DNA from: Paraburkholderia tropica
Lineage (GTDB): Bacteria; Pseudomonadota; Gammaproteobacteria; Burkholderiales; Burkholderiaceae
NCBI RefSeq assembly: GCF_914484835.1
Contig: NZ_CAJZAR010000069.1
Coordinates: 214-64,213, forward strand
DNA length: 64,000 nt
Reading direction: 5' to 3'
Part shown: positions 16,892 through 26,284 of the stretch, piece after piece
How the letters are laid out: each line of letters starts with the position of its first letter
How positions within the stretch are numbered: position 1 is the stretch's first letter
Notes under the pieces: model-generated
What the model saw: only the letters and a program-made list of their open reading frames with translations
Told to the model about the DNA's origin: nothing
Databases searched by the model: none
Program-made: the position numbers and the translations under genes

Positions 16892-18184
16892 ATGAACGTG
16901 AGCAAGAACGCCGATCTGCAGAGCCGCAAGGACGCCATCACGCCGCGCGGCGTGGGCGTCATGTGCAACTTCTACGCCGAGCGCGCTGAAAACGCGGAAC
17001 TGTGGGACGTCGAAGGCCGCCGCGTCATCGACTTCGCCGCCGGCATCGCCGTGTGCAACACGGGCCACCGCCATCCGAAGATCGTCGCCGCCATCAAGGC
17101 GCAGCTCGATCGCTTCACGCACACCGCCTACCAGATCGTGCCGTACGAGTCGTACGTCTCGCTGGCCGAAAAGGTCGCCGCGCGCGCACCGGGCAGCTTC
17201 GCGAAGAAGGCCGCGTTCTTCACGACCGGCGCCGAAGCCGTCGAAAACGCCGTCAAGATCGCCCGCGCCTCGACCGGCCGTCCGGGCGTGATCGCCTTCG
17301 CGGGCGGCTTCCACGGCCGCACGATGATGGGCATGGCGCTCACCGGCAAGGTCGCGCCGTACAAGCTCGCGTTCGGTCCGTTCCCGGCCGACGTCTACCA
17401 CGCGCCGTACCCCAACGCGGTCCACGGCATCAGCACGGCCGACTCGCTCAAGCACATCGAGATGCTGTTCAAGGCCGACATCGATCCGAAGCGCGTCGCC
17501 GCGATCATCTTCGAACCGGTTCAGGGCGAAGGCGGCTTCTACCAGGCGCCGGCGGACTTCGTGCGCGGCCTGCGCCAGATCTGCGACACGCACGGCATCC
17601 TGCTGATCGCCGACGAAGTGCAAACGGGCTTCGCGCGCACCGGCAAGCTGTTCGCGATGGAACACTACGACGTCACGCCTGACCTGATGACGATCGCCAA
17701 GAGCCTGGCCGGCGGCATGCCGCTGTCGGGCGTGGTCGGCCGCGCCGAAGTCATGGACGCGGCAGCGCCCGGCGGCCTCGGCGGCACGTACGCGGGCAAC
17801 CCGCTGGCCGTGGCGTCGGCGCACGCGGTGCTCGAGATCATCGAAGAAGAAAAGCTCTGCGAACGCGCCACGAAGCTCGGCGACAAGATCAAGGCCAAGC
17901 TCAACGCGATGAAGGCAGAAGTGCCGCAAATCGCCGACGTGCGCGGTCCGGGCGCGATGAACGCCGTGGAATTCTGCAAGCCGGGCACGAGCGAAGCCGA
18001 CGCCGACTTCACGAAGCGCGTGCAAACCGCCGCGCTGAACCGCGGTCTGCTGCTGCTGGTTTGCGGCGTGTACTCGAACGTCGTGCGTTTCCTGTTCCCG
18101 CTGACGATCCAGGACAACGTGTTCGACGAAGCGCTCGCGATCCTCGAAGAGTCGATCAAGGAAGCCGTGGGCGTGCCGGCGTAA
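16892..18184 (+). CDS. gabT: 4-aminobutyrate transaminase
   Basis: Converts GABA and 2-oxoglutarate to succinate semialdehyde and glutamate. It is a class III aminotransferase of 430 aa with TTGAEAVENAVKIAR, the cofactor Asp in LLIADEVQTGFARTG and the PLP lysine Lys270 in TIAKSLAGGMPLSG. The start is uncertain: AAGGAG ends directly at ATG 16892, which is too close, while the GTG at 16898 sits six bases after it and would give a protein two residues shorter. It forms the GABA shunt with gabD, 175 bp downstream, and diverges from the GabR-like regulator. Confidence 0.95.
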   Translation: MNVSKNADLQSRKDAITPRGVGVMCNFYAERAENAELWDVEGRRVIDFAAGIAVCNTGHRHPKIVAAIKAQLDRFTHTAYQIVPYESYVSLAEKVAARAPGSFAKKAAFFTTGAEAVENAVKIARASTGRPGVIAFAGGFHGRTMMGMALTGKVAPYKLAFGPFPADVYHAPYPNAVHGISTADSLKHIEMLFKADIDPKRVAAIIFEPVQGEGGFYQAPADFVRGLRQICDTHGILLIADEVQTGFARTGKLFAMEHYDVTPDLMTIAKSLAGGMPLSGVVGRAEVMDAAAPGGLGGTYAGNPLAVASAHAVLEIIEEEKLCERATKLGDKIKAKLNAMKAEVPQIADVRGPGAMNAVEFCKPGTSEADADFTKRVQTAALNRGLLLLVCGVYSNVVRFLFPLTIQDNVFDEALAILEESIKEAVGVPA

Positions 18185-18359
18185 GCCTCACAGCCTGCAT
18201 CGCGACCGCTGCAAGACCTCCGGCCCGCCGCGCGCGGGCCATCCCTGACGGCACATCGGCACTTGCCGCTGTGCCGTTCGTCGTTGTGCGCCGTGCGCCG
18301 CGACGACCCACCGAATTACATCGCATTCAATCGAATCGAAGCCTGTCGGGAGTTCTGAG

Positions 18360-19811
18360 ATGAACCTGAAAGACGCATCGCTGCTGAAGAATCTGGCCTA
18401 CATCAACGGCGAATGGCAAGGCGCCGAAGACGGCGCCACGCTCGACGTGACCAATCCCGCCACCGGCGCGCTGATCGGCACGGTGCCGCGCATGGGCGCC
18501 GCCGAAACGCGCCGCGCGATCGCCGCCGCGAACGCCGCGTGGCCGAAGTGGCGCGCGAAGACCGCGAAGGAACGCAGCGTCATCCTGCGCAAGTGGCACG
18601 ACCTGATGATGGAAAACGCCGACGACCTCGCGCTGATCCTCACGACCGAACAAGGCAAGCCGCTCGCCGAAGCGAAGGGCGAAATCGGCTACGCCGCCTC
18701 GTTCCTCGAATGGTTCGCGGAAGAAGGCAAGCGCATTTACGGCGACACGATCCCGACCGTCGCCAACGACAAGCGCCTCGTCGTGACGAAGGAAGCGATC
18801 GGCGTGTGCGCCGCGATCACGCCGTGGAATTTCCCCGCCGCGATGATCACGCGCAAGGTCGGCCCCGCGCTCGCCGCAGGCTGCCCGATTGTCCTCAAGC
18901 CCGCCGAAGCCACGCCGTTCTCGGCGCTCGCGCTGGCCGTGCTGGCCGAACGCGCGGGCGTGCCCGCGGGCATCTTCAGCGTCGTCACGGGCGACCCGAA
19001 GGCCATCGGCGGCGAACTGACGAGCAACCCGACCGTGCGCAAGCTGTCGTTCACGGGCTCGACCCCGGTCGGCCGCCTGCTGATGAGCCAGTGCGCCTCG
19101 ACGGTCAAGAAGGTCTCGCTCGAACTCGGCGGCAACGCGCCGTTCATCGTGTTCGACGACGCCGATATCGACGCCGCCGTCGCGGGCGCAATCGCCTCGA
19201 AGTATCGCAACAGCGGCCAGACCTGCGTCTGCACGAACCGCTTCTACGTCCACGACGCCGTGTACGACACGTTCGCCGCGAAGCTCAAGGACGCGGTCGA
19301 AAAGCTCAAGGTCGGCCTCGGCACCGAGGGCGGCGTGACGCAAGGCCCGCTGATCAACGAAGCGGCCGTGCTGAAGGTCGAATCGCATATCGAAGACGCG
19401 CTCGGCAAGGGCGCGCACGTGCTGACGGGCGGCAAGCGCCACGCGCTCGGCCACGGCTTCTTCGAGCCGACCATCCTGACGGGCGTCACGCCCGCGATGA
19501 AGGTCGCGCGCGACGAGACCTTCGGCCCGCTCGCGCCGCTGTTCCGCTTCTCGTCGGACGAGGAAGTGATCAAGATGGCGAACGACACCGAGTTCGGCCT
19601 CGCCGCCTACTTCTACAGCCGCGACATCGGCCGCGTCTGGCGCGTGGCGGAAGCGCTCGAATACGGCATGGTCGGCATCAACACGGGCCTGATCTCGAAC
19701 GAAGTCGCCCCGTTCGGCGGCGTGAAGCAATCGGGCCTCGGCCGCGAAGGCTCGCACTACGGCGTGGACGATTACGTCGTCATCAAGTATCTGTGCATGG
19801 CGGGGATGTAA
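18360..19811 (+). CDS. gabD: Succinate-semialdehyde dehydrogenase (NADP-type)
   Basis: Oxidises succinate semialdehyde to succinate, the second step of GABA use. It has the aldehyde dehydrogenase fold, 483 aa, with the general base Glu255 in VSLELGGNAPFIVFDD and the nucleophile Cys289 in NSGQTCVCTN, one position from the E. coli GabD residues. GGGAG lies about 11 bases before the ATG. It is probably cotranscribed with gabT and ends before a strong hairpin terminator. Confidence 0.95.
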   Translation: MNLKDASLLKNLAYINGEWQGAEDGATLDVTNPATGALIGTVPRMGAAETRRAIAAANAAWPKWRAKTAKERSVILRKWHDLMMENADDLALILTTEQGKPLAEAKGEIGYAASFLEWFAEEGKRIYGDTIPTVANDKRLVVTKEAIGVCAAITPWNFPAAMITRKVGPALAAGCPIVLKPAEATPFSALALAVLAERAGVPAGIFSVVTGDPKAIGGELTSNPTVRKLSFTGSTPVGRLLMSQCASTVKKVSLELGGNAPFIVFDDADIDAAVAGAIASKYRNSGQTCVCTNRFYVHDAVYDTFAAKLKDAVEKLKVGLGTEGGVTQGPLINEAAVLKVESHIEDALGKGAHVLTGGKRHALGHGFFEPTILTGVTPAMKVARDETFGPLAPLFRFSSDEEVIKMANDTEFGLAAYFYSRDIGRVWRVAEALEYGMVGINTGLISNEVAPFGGVKQSGLGREGSHYGVDDYVVIKYLCMAGM

Positions 19812-19880
19812 ATCTGCCTGTCGATTGACCCGGCGCGCGCGTTGCTCAAGCGCGCCGCGTTGCTCGTACGCTTGCACGTA

Positions 19881-19928
19881 AAAACGCCGGCGCATCGCGA
19901 TCACTCGCGGTGCGTCGGCGTTGTCTTT
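19881..19928 (+). terminator. Terminator after gabD
   Basis: An 18-bp imperfect stem (19883-19900 with 19905-19922, loop TCAC) is followed by TTGTCTTT. A short A-run on the other side may let it also serve the convergent gene at 19985-20608. Confidence 0.75.
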
Positions 19929-19984
19929 AATGACGCCGGAAAGCGCGCTTGCGCAGCGCTTTAGTCCGTCGCTTACTCAGTCGC

Positions 19985-20608
19985 TTACTCCGTCGCGCCC
20001 ACCGGCGTGACCTGCGTCGCGTAAGCCGACACGAACACGGCATGCACCGTGTCGCCGACCTTCAGGCTCTTGAGATCGATATCCGACGGCGCTTCGAGCG
20101 TGACCGTCTGATACGCGCCGCGCAGCGTAACCTCGCGCTTCTTCGCGTTGATGTGCTGCACGGTCGCCTGCACCTCGACCTGGCGCGCGGCGTCGTAACC
20201 CGACGAAGCGGGCAGATAAACGTTGGTATCCACGCGCTTGCGGATGCCCTTTCCGCTGCCGGTCACCTTCTCGGCCGTCACGAGCAGCGCGTTCTTGTAG
20301 AGCACGTCAACGGTATCGCCAACGTTCAGCTGATCGAAATTGCTGACCTGCGGGCTCAGCGCGATATCGACGTCGTTGCCGCGCGGGCCGCGCAGCGTGA
20401 CCACGCGTGCGGCGCGGTCGATGCCGACGATCTTCGCCTTCACGTGCACCGGCGGCACGTTGGCGACGATCGCCTGCGCCGCGCCCGCCAGCGCCGATTG
20501 TCCACCCGCCTGGTCCGGCTGCGCGGGCTGCTCGTTCTGCGCCCACGCCGCCTGGCCGACGGCCACACCCATCACCATTGCTGCTGCCAAAGTCGCTGCC
20601 TTCATCAT
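19985..20608 (-). CDS. Secreted protein with two OB-like repeats (207 aa), function unknown
   Basis: The signal peptide (MMKAATLAAAMVMGVAVGQA, cleavage near AAWA-QN) sends it to the periplasm. The mature part has two related halves: one with KIVGIDRAARVVTLRG and LNVGDTVDVLY, the other with HINAKKREVTLRG and LKVGDTVHAVF. Each looks like a small beta-barrel of the OB type, so the protein arose by domain duplication. I do not recognise the family for certain. The start at 20608 has AAGGAG eight bases upstream; the second ATG directly after it is also possible. It stands alone, converging with gabD. Confidence 0.75.
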   Translation of the reverse strand: MMKAATLAAAMVMGVAVGQAAWAQNEQPAQPDQAGGQSALAGAAQAIVANVPPVHVKAKIVGIDRAARVVTLRGPRGNDVDIALSPQVSNFDQLNVGDTVDVLYKNALLVTAEKVTGSGKGIRKRVDTNVYLPASSGYDAARQVEVQATVQHINAKKREVTLRGAYQTVTLEAPSDIDLKSLKVGDTVHAVFVSAYATQVTPVGATE

Positions 20609-20845
20609 CCGCGTTCTCCTTCAAAGACGGGGTTTGAATCACGATGCAACGGAATTGCGATCGGCTGCGATCGTCGATTGCGACCGACGACCTCGCGCCG
20701 ATGTGGAGGCGATTTTACGCGCGGCTTTCTGATCGAGCGTCGTAACTGTCCGCGTCCGGTATCAGGTTATTCGCGTTGTATGAAGGACTTCGACGCGCAG
20801 TCGATGGGAATTGGACTTCGCGCAAATCAGCGGAGATTCGGGACG

Positions 20846-20878
20846 AAAAAAAACCGCGAACCCGAAGGTCCGCGGTTT
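20846..20878 (-). terminator. Terminator after pcaF
   Basis: Stem AAACCGCGAACC (20851-20862) pairs with 20867-20878 with one mismatch, and eight T residues follow on the minus strand (20853-20846). It lies about 50 bp past the pcaF stop. Confidence 0.85.
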
Positions 20879-20929
20879 CGCGCAATCGATGCGGCATGTT
20901 TCAAAACATCGCCGCGTGATGCCTTGGGC

Positions 20930-22132
20930 TTAGACGCGCTCGATCGCGATGGCGATGCCCTGGCCGACGCCGATACACATCGTGCACAGCGCGAAGCGGC
21001 CGTTGGTGCGATGCAGTTGATACATCGCCGTCGTCACCAGACGCGCGCCGCTCATGCCGAGCGGGTGGCCCAGCGCGATCGCGCCGCCATTCGGGTTGAC
21101 GCGTGCGTCGTCGTCGGCCACGCCGAGCATGCGCAGCACGGCGAGACCTTGCGAAGCGAACGCTTCATTGAGCTCGATCACGTCGAACTGATCGATCGTC
21201 ATGTTCAGACGCGCGAGCAGCTTTTGCGTGGCCGGGCCCGGGCCGATGCCCATCACGCGCGGCGCGACGCCCGCGGTGGCGATGCCGAGCACGCGTGCGC
21301 GCGGCGTGAGGCCGAAGCGCTTGGCGTTTTCTTCGTTGGCGAGCAGCAGCGCGCAGGCGCCGTCGTTCACACCCGACGCGTTGCCGGCCGTGACCGAGCC
21401 GTCCTGGCCCACGACGCCCTTGAGCTTCGCGAGCGCTTCGAGCGTGGTTTCACGCGGATGCTCGTCGCGCGAGAACACGAGCGGATCGCCCTTCTTCTGC
21501 GCGATCGACACCGAGACGATTTCCTGCGCGAGCGTGCCGTCGGCGATGGCGCGCGCGGCCTTCAACTGGCTGCGCAGCGCGAAGGCGTCTTGATCGGCGC
21601 GGCTGATGTTGTAGTCGACCGCGACGTTTTCCGCCGTTTCCGGCATCGAGTCGACGCCATATTGCTGCTTCATCAGCTTGTTGACGAAGCGCCAGCCGAT
21701 GGTCGTGTCGTAGATGGCGGCGTCGCGCGCGAACGCGGTCGCGGCCTTGCCCATGACGAACGGCGCGCGGCTCATGCTTTCCACGCCGCCCGCGATCATC
21801 AGACCCGCTTCGCCCGACTTGAGCGCGCGCGCGGCGATGCCGACGGCGTCCATGCCCGAGCCACAGAGACGATTGACGGTCGAGCCCGGCACGGCCTGCG
21901 GCAGGCCCGCCAGCAGCGACGACATACGCGCGACGTTGCGGTTGTCTTCGCCGGCCTGGTTCGCGCAGCCGTAGATCACGTCGTCGATCGCGGCCCAGTC
22001 CACTTCCTTGTTGCGCTCCATGAGCGCCTTGAGGGGCACGGCGCCGAGGTCGTCGGCTCGAACCGGGGAAAGGGTGCCCGCGTAGCGGCCGATCGGCGTG
22101 CGAATCGCGTCGCAGATGAATGCTTCCGTCAT
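20930..22132 (-). CDS. pcaF: 3-oxoadipyl-CoA thiolase
   Basis: Cleaves 3-oxoadipyl-CoA to succinyl-CoA and acetyl-CoA, the last step of the beta-ketoadipate and phenylacetate pathways. A 400-aa thiolase with the nucleophile Cys90 (VNRLCGSGMDAVG), His356 (AIALGHPLGMSG) and Cys386 (CTMCIGVGQG). FICDAIRTPIGRYAGTLSPV and IYGCANQAGEDNRNVARMS are typical of PcaF/PaaJ. I start at 22132, with AGGAG seven bases upstream. No other pca gene adjoins it, but two PcaR-like sites lie upstream and a PcaR-type gene is nearby. PaaJ is the alternative name. Confidence 0.9.
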   Translation of the reverse strand: MTEAFICDAIRTPIGRYAGTLSPVRADDLGAVPLKALMERNKEVDWAAIDDVIYGCANQAGEDNRNVARMSSLLAGLPQAVPGSTVNRLCGSGMDAVGIAARALKSGEAGLMIAGGVESMSRAPFVMGKAATAFARDAAIYDTTIGWRFVNKLMKQQYGVDSMPETAENVAVDYNISRADQDAFALRSQLKAARAIADGTLAQEIVSVSIAQKKGDPLVFSRDEHPRETTLEALAKLKGVVGQDGSVTAGNASGVNDGACALLLANEENAKRFGLTPRARVLGIATAGVAPRVMGIGPGPATQKLLARLNMTIDQFDVIELNEAFASQGLAVLRMLGVADDDARVNPNGGAIALGHPLGMSGARLVTTAMYQLHRTNGRFALCTMCIGVGQGIAIAIERV

Positions 22133-22258
22133 TGAAGTCTCCTGTGGACCCTGGTGCGAGCGTGGTGGCTCGACCCGAATCTCATGCAAAGCTGATTGAG
22201 ATAGACGGACTGCGCGGGCGAAAAGGAGGGATCGAACGCGCACGTCCTCGTGCGTGAT

Positions 22259-22292
22259 GTTCGATATGCGAACTCATGGTCGATAATCGAAC
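22259..22292. promoter_or_regulatory. Two PcaR-like operator boxes upstream of pcaF
   Basis: GTTCGATATGCGAAC (22259-22273) is a near-perfect palindrome, and GGTCGATAATCGAAC (22278-22292) follows four bases later. Both resemble the Pseudomonas PcaR box GTTCGATAATCGCAC as I remember it (12 and 13 of 15 positions). They lie 127-160 bp before pcaF, in a 315-bp region with no gene. The regulator at 26899 is the likely partner. Confidence 0.6.
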
Positions 22293-22361
22293 ATTTGGCG
22301 CCCATGATAGGCGTCGCGGCGCGCGAGTGTCAAGCGTGCAACCCGTCCATAAAGCGCAGAC

Positions 22362-22405
22362 AAAACGGCAACGGCCGCACAGATCAAGGAACTGTGCGGC
22401 CGTTG
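22362..22405 (-). terminator. Terminator after cyoD
   Basis: A perfect 14-bp stem (22369-22382 with 22392-22405) lies 43 bp past the cyoD stop. On the minus strand it is followed by CCGTTTTGTC, a short T-run. Confidence 0.7.
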
Positions 22406-22447
22406 CGGGTAGTGCCTGCGCGCCAGGCAGGACGCGCGCGATGCGGC

Positions 22448-22765
22448 TTAGCGCGACATCATGTTCATACTGACGTTATGCATGACCCAGATCGTGCCGA
22501 AGATCAGGAACGCAGCGGCTAGCACAGTATAGGCGAGCGACAGTACGTTCCAGCCCTGCCCCGACGAGTTCAGATGCAGGAAGAACACGAGGTGGACGAC
22601 AACCTGCACGAAGGCCAGCACGGCGATCACGATCAGCGCGGTGGTGGCGTCCAGCGTACCGTGCAGCACGATGCCGAACGCGCCGGCGGTCAGCAGCACC
22701 GAGAGAATGAAGCCCGTTGCATAGGTGCTGAGGCTGCCATGGGCTTCTGCTTGAGGATGAGCCAT
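22448..22765 (-). CDS. cyoD: Cytochrome o ubiquinol oxidase subunit IV
   Basis: The small membrane subunit of the bo3-type quinol oxidase, 105 aa with three hydrophobic segments and the family stretch QVVVHLVFFLHLN. It helps assembly of the copper site in subunit I. Its ATG starts directly after the cyoC stop codon (TAA-ATG), so it is the last gene of the cyoABCD operon. No cyoE (heme O synthase) follows. Confidence 0.93.
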   Translation of the reverse strand: MAHPQAEAHGSLSTYATGFILSVLLTAGAFGIVLHGTLDATTALIVIAVLAFVQVVVHLVFFLHLNSSGQGWNVLSLAYTVLAAAFLIFGTIWVMHNVSMNMMSR

Positions 22766-23377
22766 TTAGAGCACGCTCCCGAGATAGACAAAAGAAAACA
22801 CGCAGATCCAGACCACGTCCAGGAAGTGCCAGAACAGGCTGAGGCACGTGAGGCGGCGGATCGCCTGGTCGTCGAGTTGCGGCTGGCGCATGACCTGCAC
22901 CATCAGCACGATCATCCAGACGAGGCCGAAGAACACGTGCAGACCGTGCGTGCTCACCAGCGCGAAGAACGACGAGAGGAACGCGCTGCGCTGCGGACCC
23001 GCGCCTTCGGCGATCAGGTGCGAGAACTCGTTGAGTTCCAGCCCGAGGAACGCCAGGCCGAGCACGAAGGTCACGGCCAGCCAGCCGAGCACCGCGCCGG
23101 TCTTGCGGCGGTGCGCCGCGAGCATCGCGAAACCGTAGGTGATGCTCGACAGCAGCAGTGCGGCGGTTTCCACCGCGACATCGCCGATCTTGAACAGGTC
23201 CTTGCCCGTGGGGCCGCCCGCGAACTGATGGCCGAGTACGCCGAACGTGGCGAACAGCGACGCGAACAGAATGCAGTCGGTCATCAGGTACACCCAGAAG
23301 CCGAACACCGAATTCGACGGCGGATGATCGTGATGATCGAGATCGGCGAGCGTTGCCGTATGAGTTTTCTGTAACAT
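22766..23377 (-). CDS. cyoC: Cytochrome o ubiquinol oxidase subunit III
   Basis: The membrane subunit III of the heme-copper quinol oxidase, 203 aa with five hydrophobic segments. FGFWVYLMTDCILFASLFAT and THGLHVFFGLVWM are typical, including the conserved Glu-rich LELNEF segment. It lies three bases after cyoB and abuts cyoD, so it is translated from the same message. Confidence 0.93.
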   Translation of the reverse strand: MLQKTHTATLADLDHHDHPPSNSVFGFWVYLMTDCILFASLFATFGVLGHQFAGGPTGKDLFKIGDVAVETAALLLSSITYGFAMLAAHRRKTGAVLGWLAVTFVLGLAFLGLELNEFSHLIAEGAGPQRSAFLSSFFALVSTHGLHVFFGLVWMIVLMVQVMRQPQLDDQAIRRLTCLSLFWHFLDVVWICVFSFVYLGSVL

Positions 23378-23380
23378 CGT

Positions 23381-25384
23381 TTAAGCCTCCAGCGCTTCCA
23401 TTTCGCGCTCGGCGGCAACCGCCGCGCGATGGCGCTTCTCTTCGATCTCGCGGACCTTGGCGGCCGGAATGTAGTAGCCGTCGTGCTTGCCGAAGCTATG
23501 CAGCGCAACCGTCACGACGATGGCGACCAGCGAGAGCACCGCGAGCCACGTGATGTGCCAGATGCCCGCGAAGCCCAGCACCAAGCTGAACATGCCGATC
23601 AGGAAACCCGACGCCGTGTTCGACGGCATATGGATGTCCTGGTACTTCGCCGCGAGACCCAGGCCACGGCCCGTTTCCTTCATGTGCGCGAAGGCGTCGA
23701 TGTCATGCACCTGCGGGATGACCGCGAAGTTATAGACCGGCGGCGGCGACGAGATCGACCATTCGAGCGTGCGCGCGTCCCACGGATCGCCCGTGACGTC
23801 CTGGCATTCCGCCTTGTTGCGGTTCACGAACGCCATCACCCACAGCACCACCTGGAACACCACGCCCAGCGCGATGATGGCCACGCCCACGGCGGCCAGC
23901 AGGAACCACGGATGCCATGCCGGATTGTCGTAGTGGTTCAGACGGCGCGTGGCACCCATGAAGCCGAGCACGTACAGCGGCACGAAGGCCACGTAGAAAC
24001 CCACGAACCAGCACCAGAACGACGCCTTGCCGAGCTTCTCGTTCGGCTTGATGCCGAATACCTTCGGGAACCAGTAGTGCAAGGCCGCGAGGTAGCCGAA
24101 CACCACGCCGCCGATGATGGCGTTGTGGAAGTGAGCCACGAGGAACAGCGAGTTGTGCAGCACGAAGTCCGCACCCGGGATCGCCATCATCACGCCGGTC
24201 ATGCCGCCGATCGAGAAGGTGACCATGAAGCCGATCGTCCACAGCACGGGTGCCGTGAATTCGATGCGGCCGCGATACATCGTGAACAGCCAGTTGAAGA
24301 TCTTCACGCCCGTGGGGATCGCGATGATCATGGTCATGATGCCGAAGAACGCGTTGACGTCGGCGCCCGAGCCCATCGTGAAGAAGTGGTGCGCCCACAC
24401 GAGGAACGCGAGAATCATGATGACGCACGAGGCGTAGACCATCGTCTTGTAGCCGAACAGCGGCTTCTTCGAGAACGTGGCCATGACTTCCGAATAGATG
24501 CCGAACGCGGGCAGCACGAGGATGTACACCTCGGGGTGGCCCCACGCCCAGATCAGGTTCAGATACACCATCGGGTTGCCGCCGCCGTCATTCGTGAAGA
24601 AGTGCGTACCGACGTAACGGTCGAGGCCGAGCAGCGCGAGCGCGATCGTGAGGATCGGGAACGTGGCCATGATCAGCACGTTCGAGCAGAGCGCGGTCCA
24701 CGTGAACACCGGCATCTTCATCAGGCTCATGCCCGGCGCGCGCATCTTGATGATCGTGACGAAGAAGTTGATCGCCGTGATCAGCGTGCCGACGCCCGAC
24801 AACTGCAGCGCCCAGATGTAATAGTCGACCCCGACGCCTGGACTGTATTGCAGCTCCGAAAGCGGCGGATACGCGAGCCAGCCCACCTGCGCGAATTCAC
24901 CGATCACGAGCGACAGGTTCATGAGGATCGCGGCGATTGCTGTCATCCAGAACGAGAGCGAATTCAGGAACGGGAACGCCACGTCGCGCGCGCCGATCTG
25001 CAGCGGCACCACGATGTTGAACAGGCCGACCATGAGCGCCATCGCCATGAAGAAGATCATGATGACGCCGTGCGCCGTGAAGATCTGGTCGTAGTGGTGC
25101 GGCGGCAGATAGCCGGGCGCGTCGAACGCCAGCGCCTGCTGGATACGCATCATGACCGCGTCGGCGAAGCCGCGCACGAGCATGAGCACCGCGACGATCA
25201 TGTACATGACGCCGATGCGCTTGTGGTCCACGCTCGTGAACCACTCGTTCCACAGGTACTTCCACTTGCCCGTCACGGTGATGAGGCCGAACACCGCGAG
25301 CACGATCAGCGCCATGAACGCGGCCGCGCCCATGATGATCGGCTGATCGAATGGAATCGCCTCTAATGTAAGTTTGCCGAACAT
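23381..25384 (-). CDS. cyoB: Cytochrome o ubiquinol oxidase subunit I
   Basis: The catalytic subunit, reducing oxygen to water with electrons from ubiquinol and pumping protons. In this 667-aa protein the ligands are one residue before their E. coli positions: heme b His105 and His420, heme o His418, CuB His283, His332 and His333, and the cross-linked Tyr287 (WGHPEVY). The quinone-site residues Arg71, Asp75, His97 and Gln100 are also present, which separates it from cytochrome c oxidases. It is the second gene of cyoABCD, six bases after cyoA. Confidence 0.96.
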   Translation of the reverse strand: MFGKLTLEAIPFDQPIIMGAAAFMALIVLAVFGLITVTGKWKYLWNEWFTSVDHKRIGVMYMIVAVLMLVRGFADAVMMRIQQALAFDAPGYLPPHHYDQIFTAHGVIMIFFMAMALMVGLFNIVVPLQIGARDVAFPFLNSLSFWMTAIAAILMNLSLVIGEFAQVGWLAYPPLSELQYSPGVGVDYYIWALQLSGVGTLITAINFFVTIIKMRAPGMSLMKMPVFTWTALCSNVLIMATFPILTIALALLGLDRYVGTHFFTNDGGGNPMVYLNLIWAWGHPEVYILVLPAFGIYSEVMATFSKKPLFGYKTMVYASCVIMILAFLVWAHHFFTMGSGADVNAFFGIMTMIIAIPTGVKIFNWLFTMYRGRIEFTAPVLWTIGFMVTFSIGGMTGVMMAIPGADFVLHNSLFLVAHFHNAIIGGVVFGYLAALHYWFPKVFGIKPNEKLGKASFWCWFVGFYVAFVPLYVLGFMGATRRLNHYDNPAWHPWFLLAAVGVAIIALGVVFQVVLWVMAFVNRNKAECQDVTGDPWDARTLEWSISSPPPVYNFAVIPQVHDIDAFAHMKETGRGLGLAAKYQDIHMPSNTASGFLIGMFSLVLGFAGIWHITWLAVLSLVAIVVTVALHSFGKHDGYYIPAAKVREIEEKRHRAAVAAEREMEALEA

Positions 25385-25390
25385 GCCTGC

Positions 25391-26284
25391 TTACCCCTTG
25401 GTCGCGCACGACGGGTCACTGAAATTCGTGACGTGGCCGTTGTTGTACTTCGCGATGATGTTGTTGAAGAGCTTCGGGTCGACCGTCGAGAAGTACGCCA
25501 CCGGCGCCTTCTCCTGCGGCTGCGCGACGCTCACGTACTGGTCCATGGTGAGGTCGGCGCGCGACGCCTTGACCTTCTGGACCCACGCGTCGAAGTCCTG
25601 CTGGCTCGTGGCGAGCGTGCGGAACTTCATGTCGGAGAAGCCCTTGCCGCTATAGTTGGACGAGATGCCCGCGTAGTCGCCCGCGTGGTCGGCGATCAGG
25701 TGCAGACGCGTCTGCATGCCGGCCATGGCGTAGACCTGGGTGCCCAGCTGCGGGATGAAGAACGAGTTCATCACCGAATCCGACGTGATGCGGAAGTTCA
25801 CCGGCGTGCCGACCGGGACGGCGAGCTGGTTGACCGTGGCGATGCCGAGGTCCGGGTAGATGAACAGCCACTTCCAGTCGAGCGCGACGACGTCGACGTT
25901 GATGGGCTTCGTGTTCGACTCCAGCGGCTTGTAGGGGTCGAGCTCGTGCGTGGTCTTCCACGTGAGGACCGCGAGGAACAGGATGATGATGGCCGGAATG
26001 GTCCAGACCACCACTTCGATCGCGGTGGAGTGCGCCCACTTGGGTGCGTAGGTGGCGTTGCGGTTCGACGCTCGATAGCGCCAGGCGAAGTAGAGCGTGA
26101 GCAGGATCACGGGCACCACGACGAGCAGCATGGTCCATGTTGCCGTGGCGATGAGTTCTTTCTCGGCGACGCCCACGCTGCCTTTGGGATCGAGCAGAAC
26201 CATGTTGCCGCTACATCCCGCGAGGGAGACGAGCAGCCCGCTGCCGAGGGGGATTAACCACCTTTTGAAGGCCTTTCTCTTCAT
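25391..26284 (-). CDS. cyoA: Cytochrome o ubiquinol oxidase subunit II
   Basis: A membrane-anchored subunit II of the quinol oxidase. It begins with a lipoprotein signal (lipobox LAGC), then two membrane helices and a cupredoxin domain (DVVALDWKWLFIYPDLGIAT) that lacks the CuA cysteines, as expected for quinol rather than cytochrome c oxidation. It has 297 aa. It is the first gene of the operon, and its promoter must lie in the AT-rich region 26285-26898. Confidence 0.95.
   Translation of the reverse strand: MKRKAFKRWLIPLGSGLLVSLAGCSGNMVLLDPKGSVGVAEKELIATATWTMLLVVVPVILLTLYFAWRYRASNRNATYAPKWAHSTAIEVVVWTIPAIIILFLAVLTWKTTHELDPYKPLESNTKPINVDVVALDWKWLFIYPDLGIATVNQLAVPVGTPVNFRITSDSVMNSFFIPQLGTQVYAMAGMQTRLHLIADHAGDYAGISSNYSGKGFSDMKFRTLATSQQDFDAWVQKVKASRADLTMDQYVSVAQPQEKAPVAYFSTVDPKLFNNIIAKYNNGHVTNFSDPSCATKG

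Noticed and set aside
23429..25366. Long plus-strand frame opposite cyoB
   Set aside because: Asp/Arg/His-rich antisense shadow of a well-supported gene.
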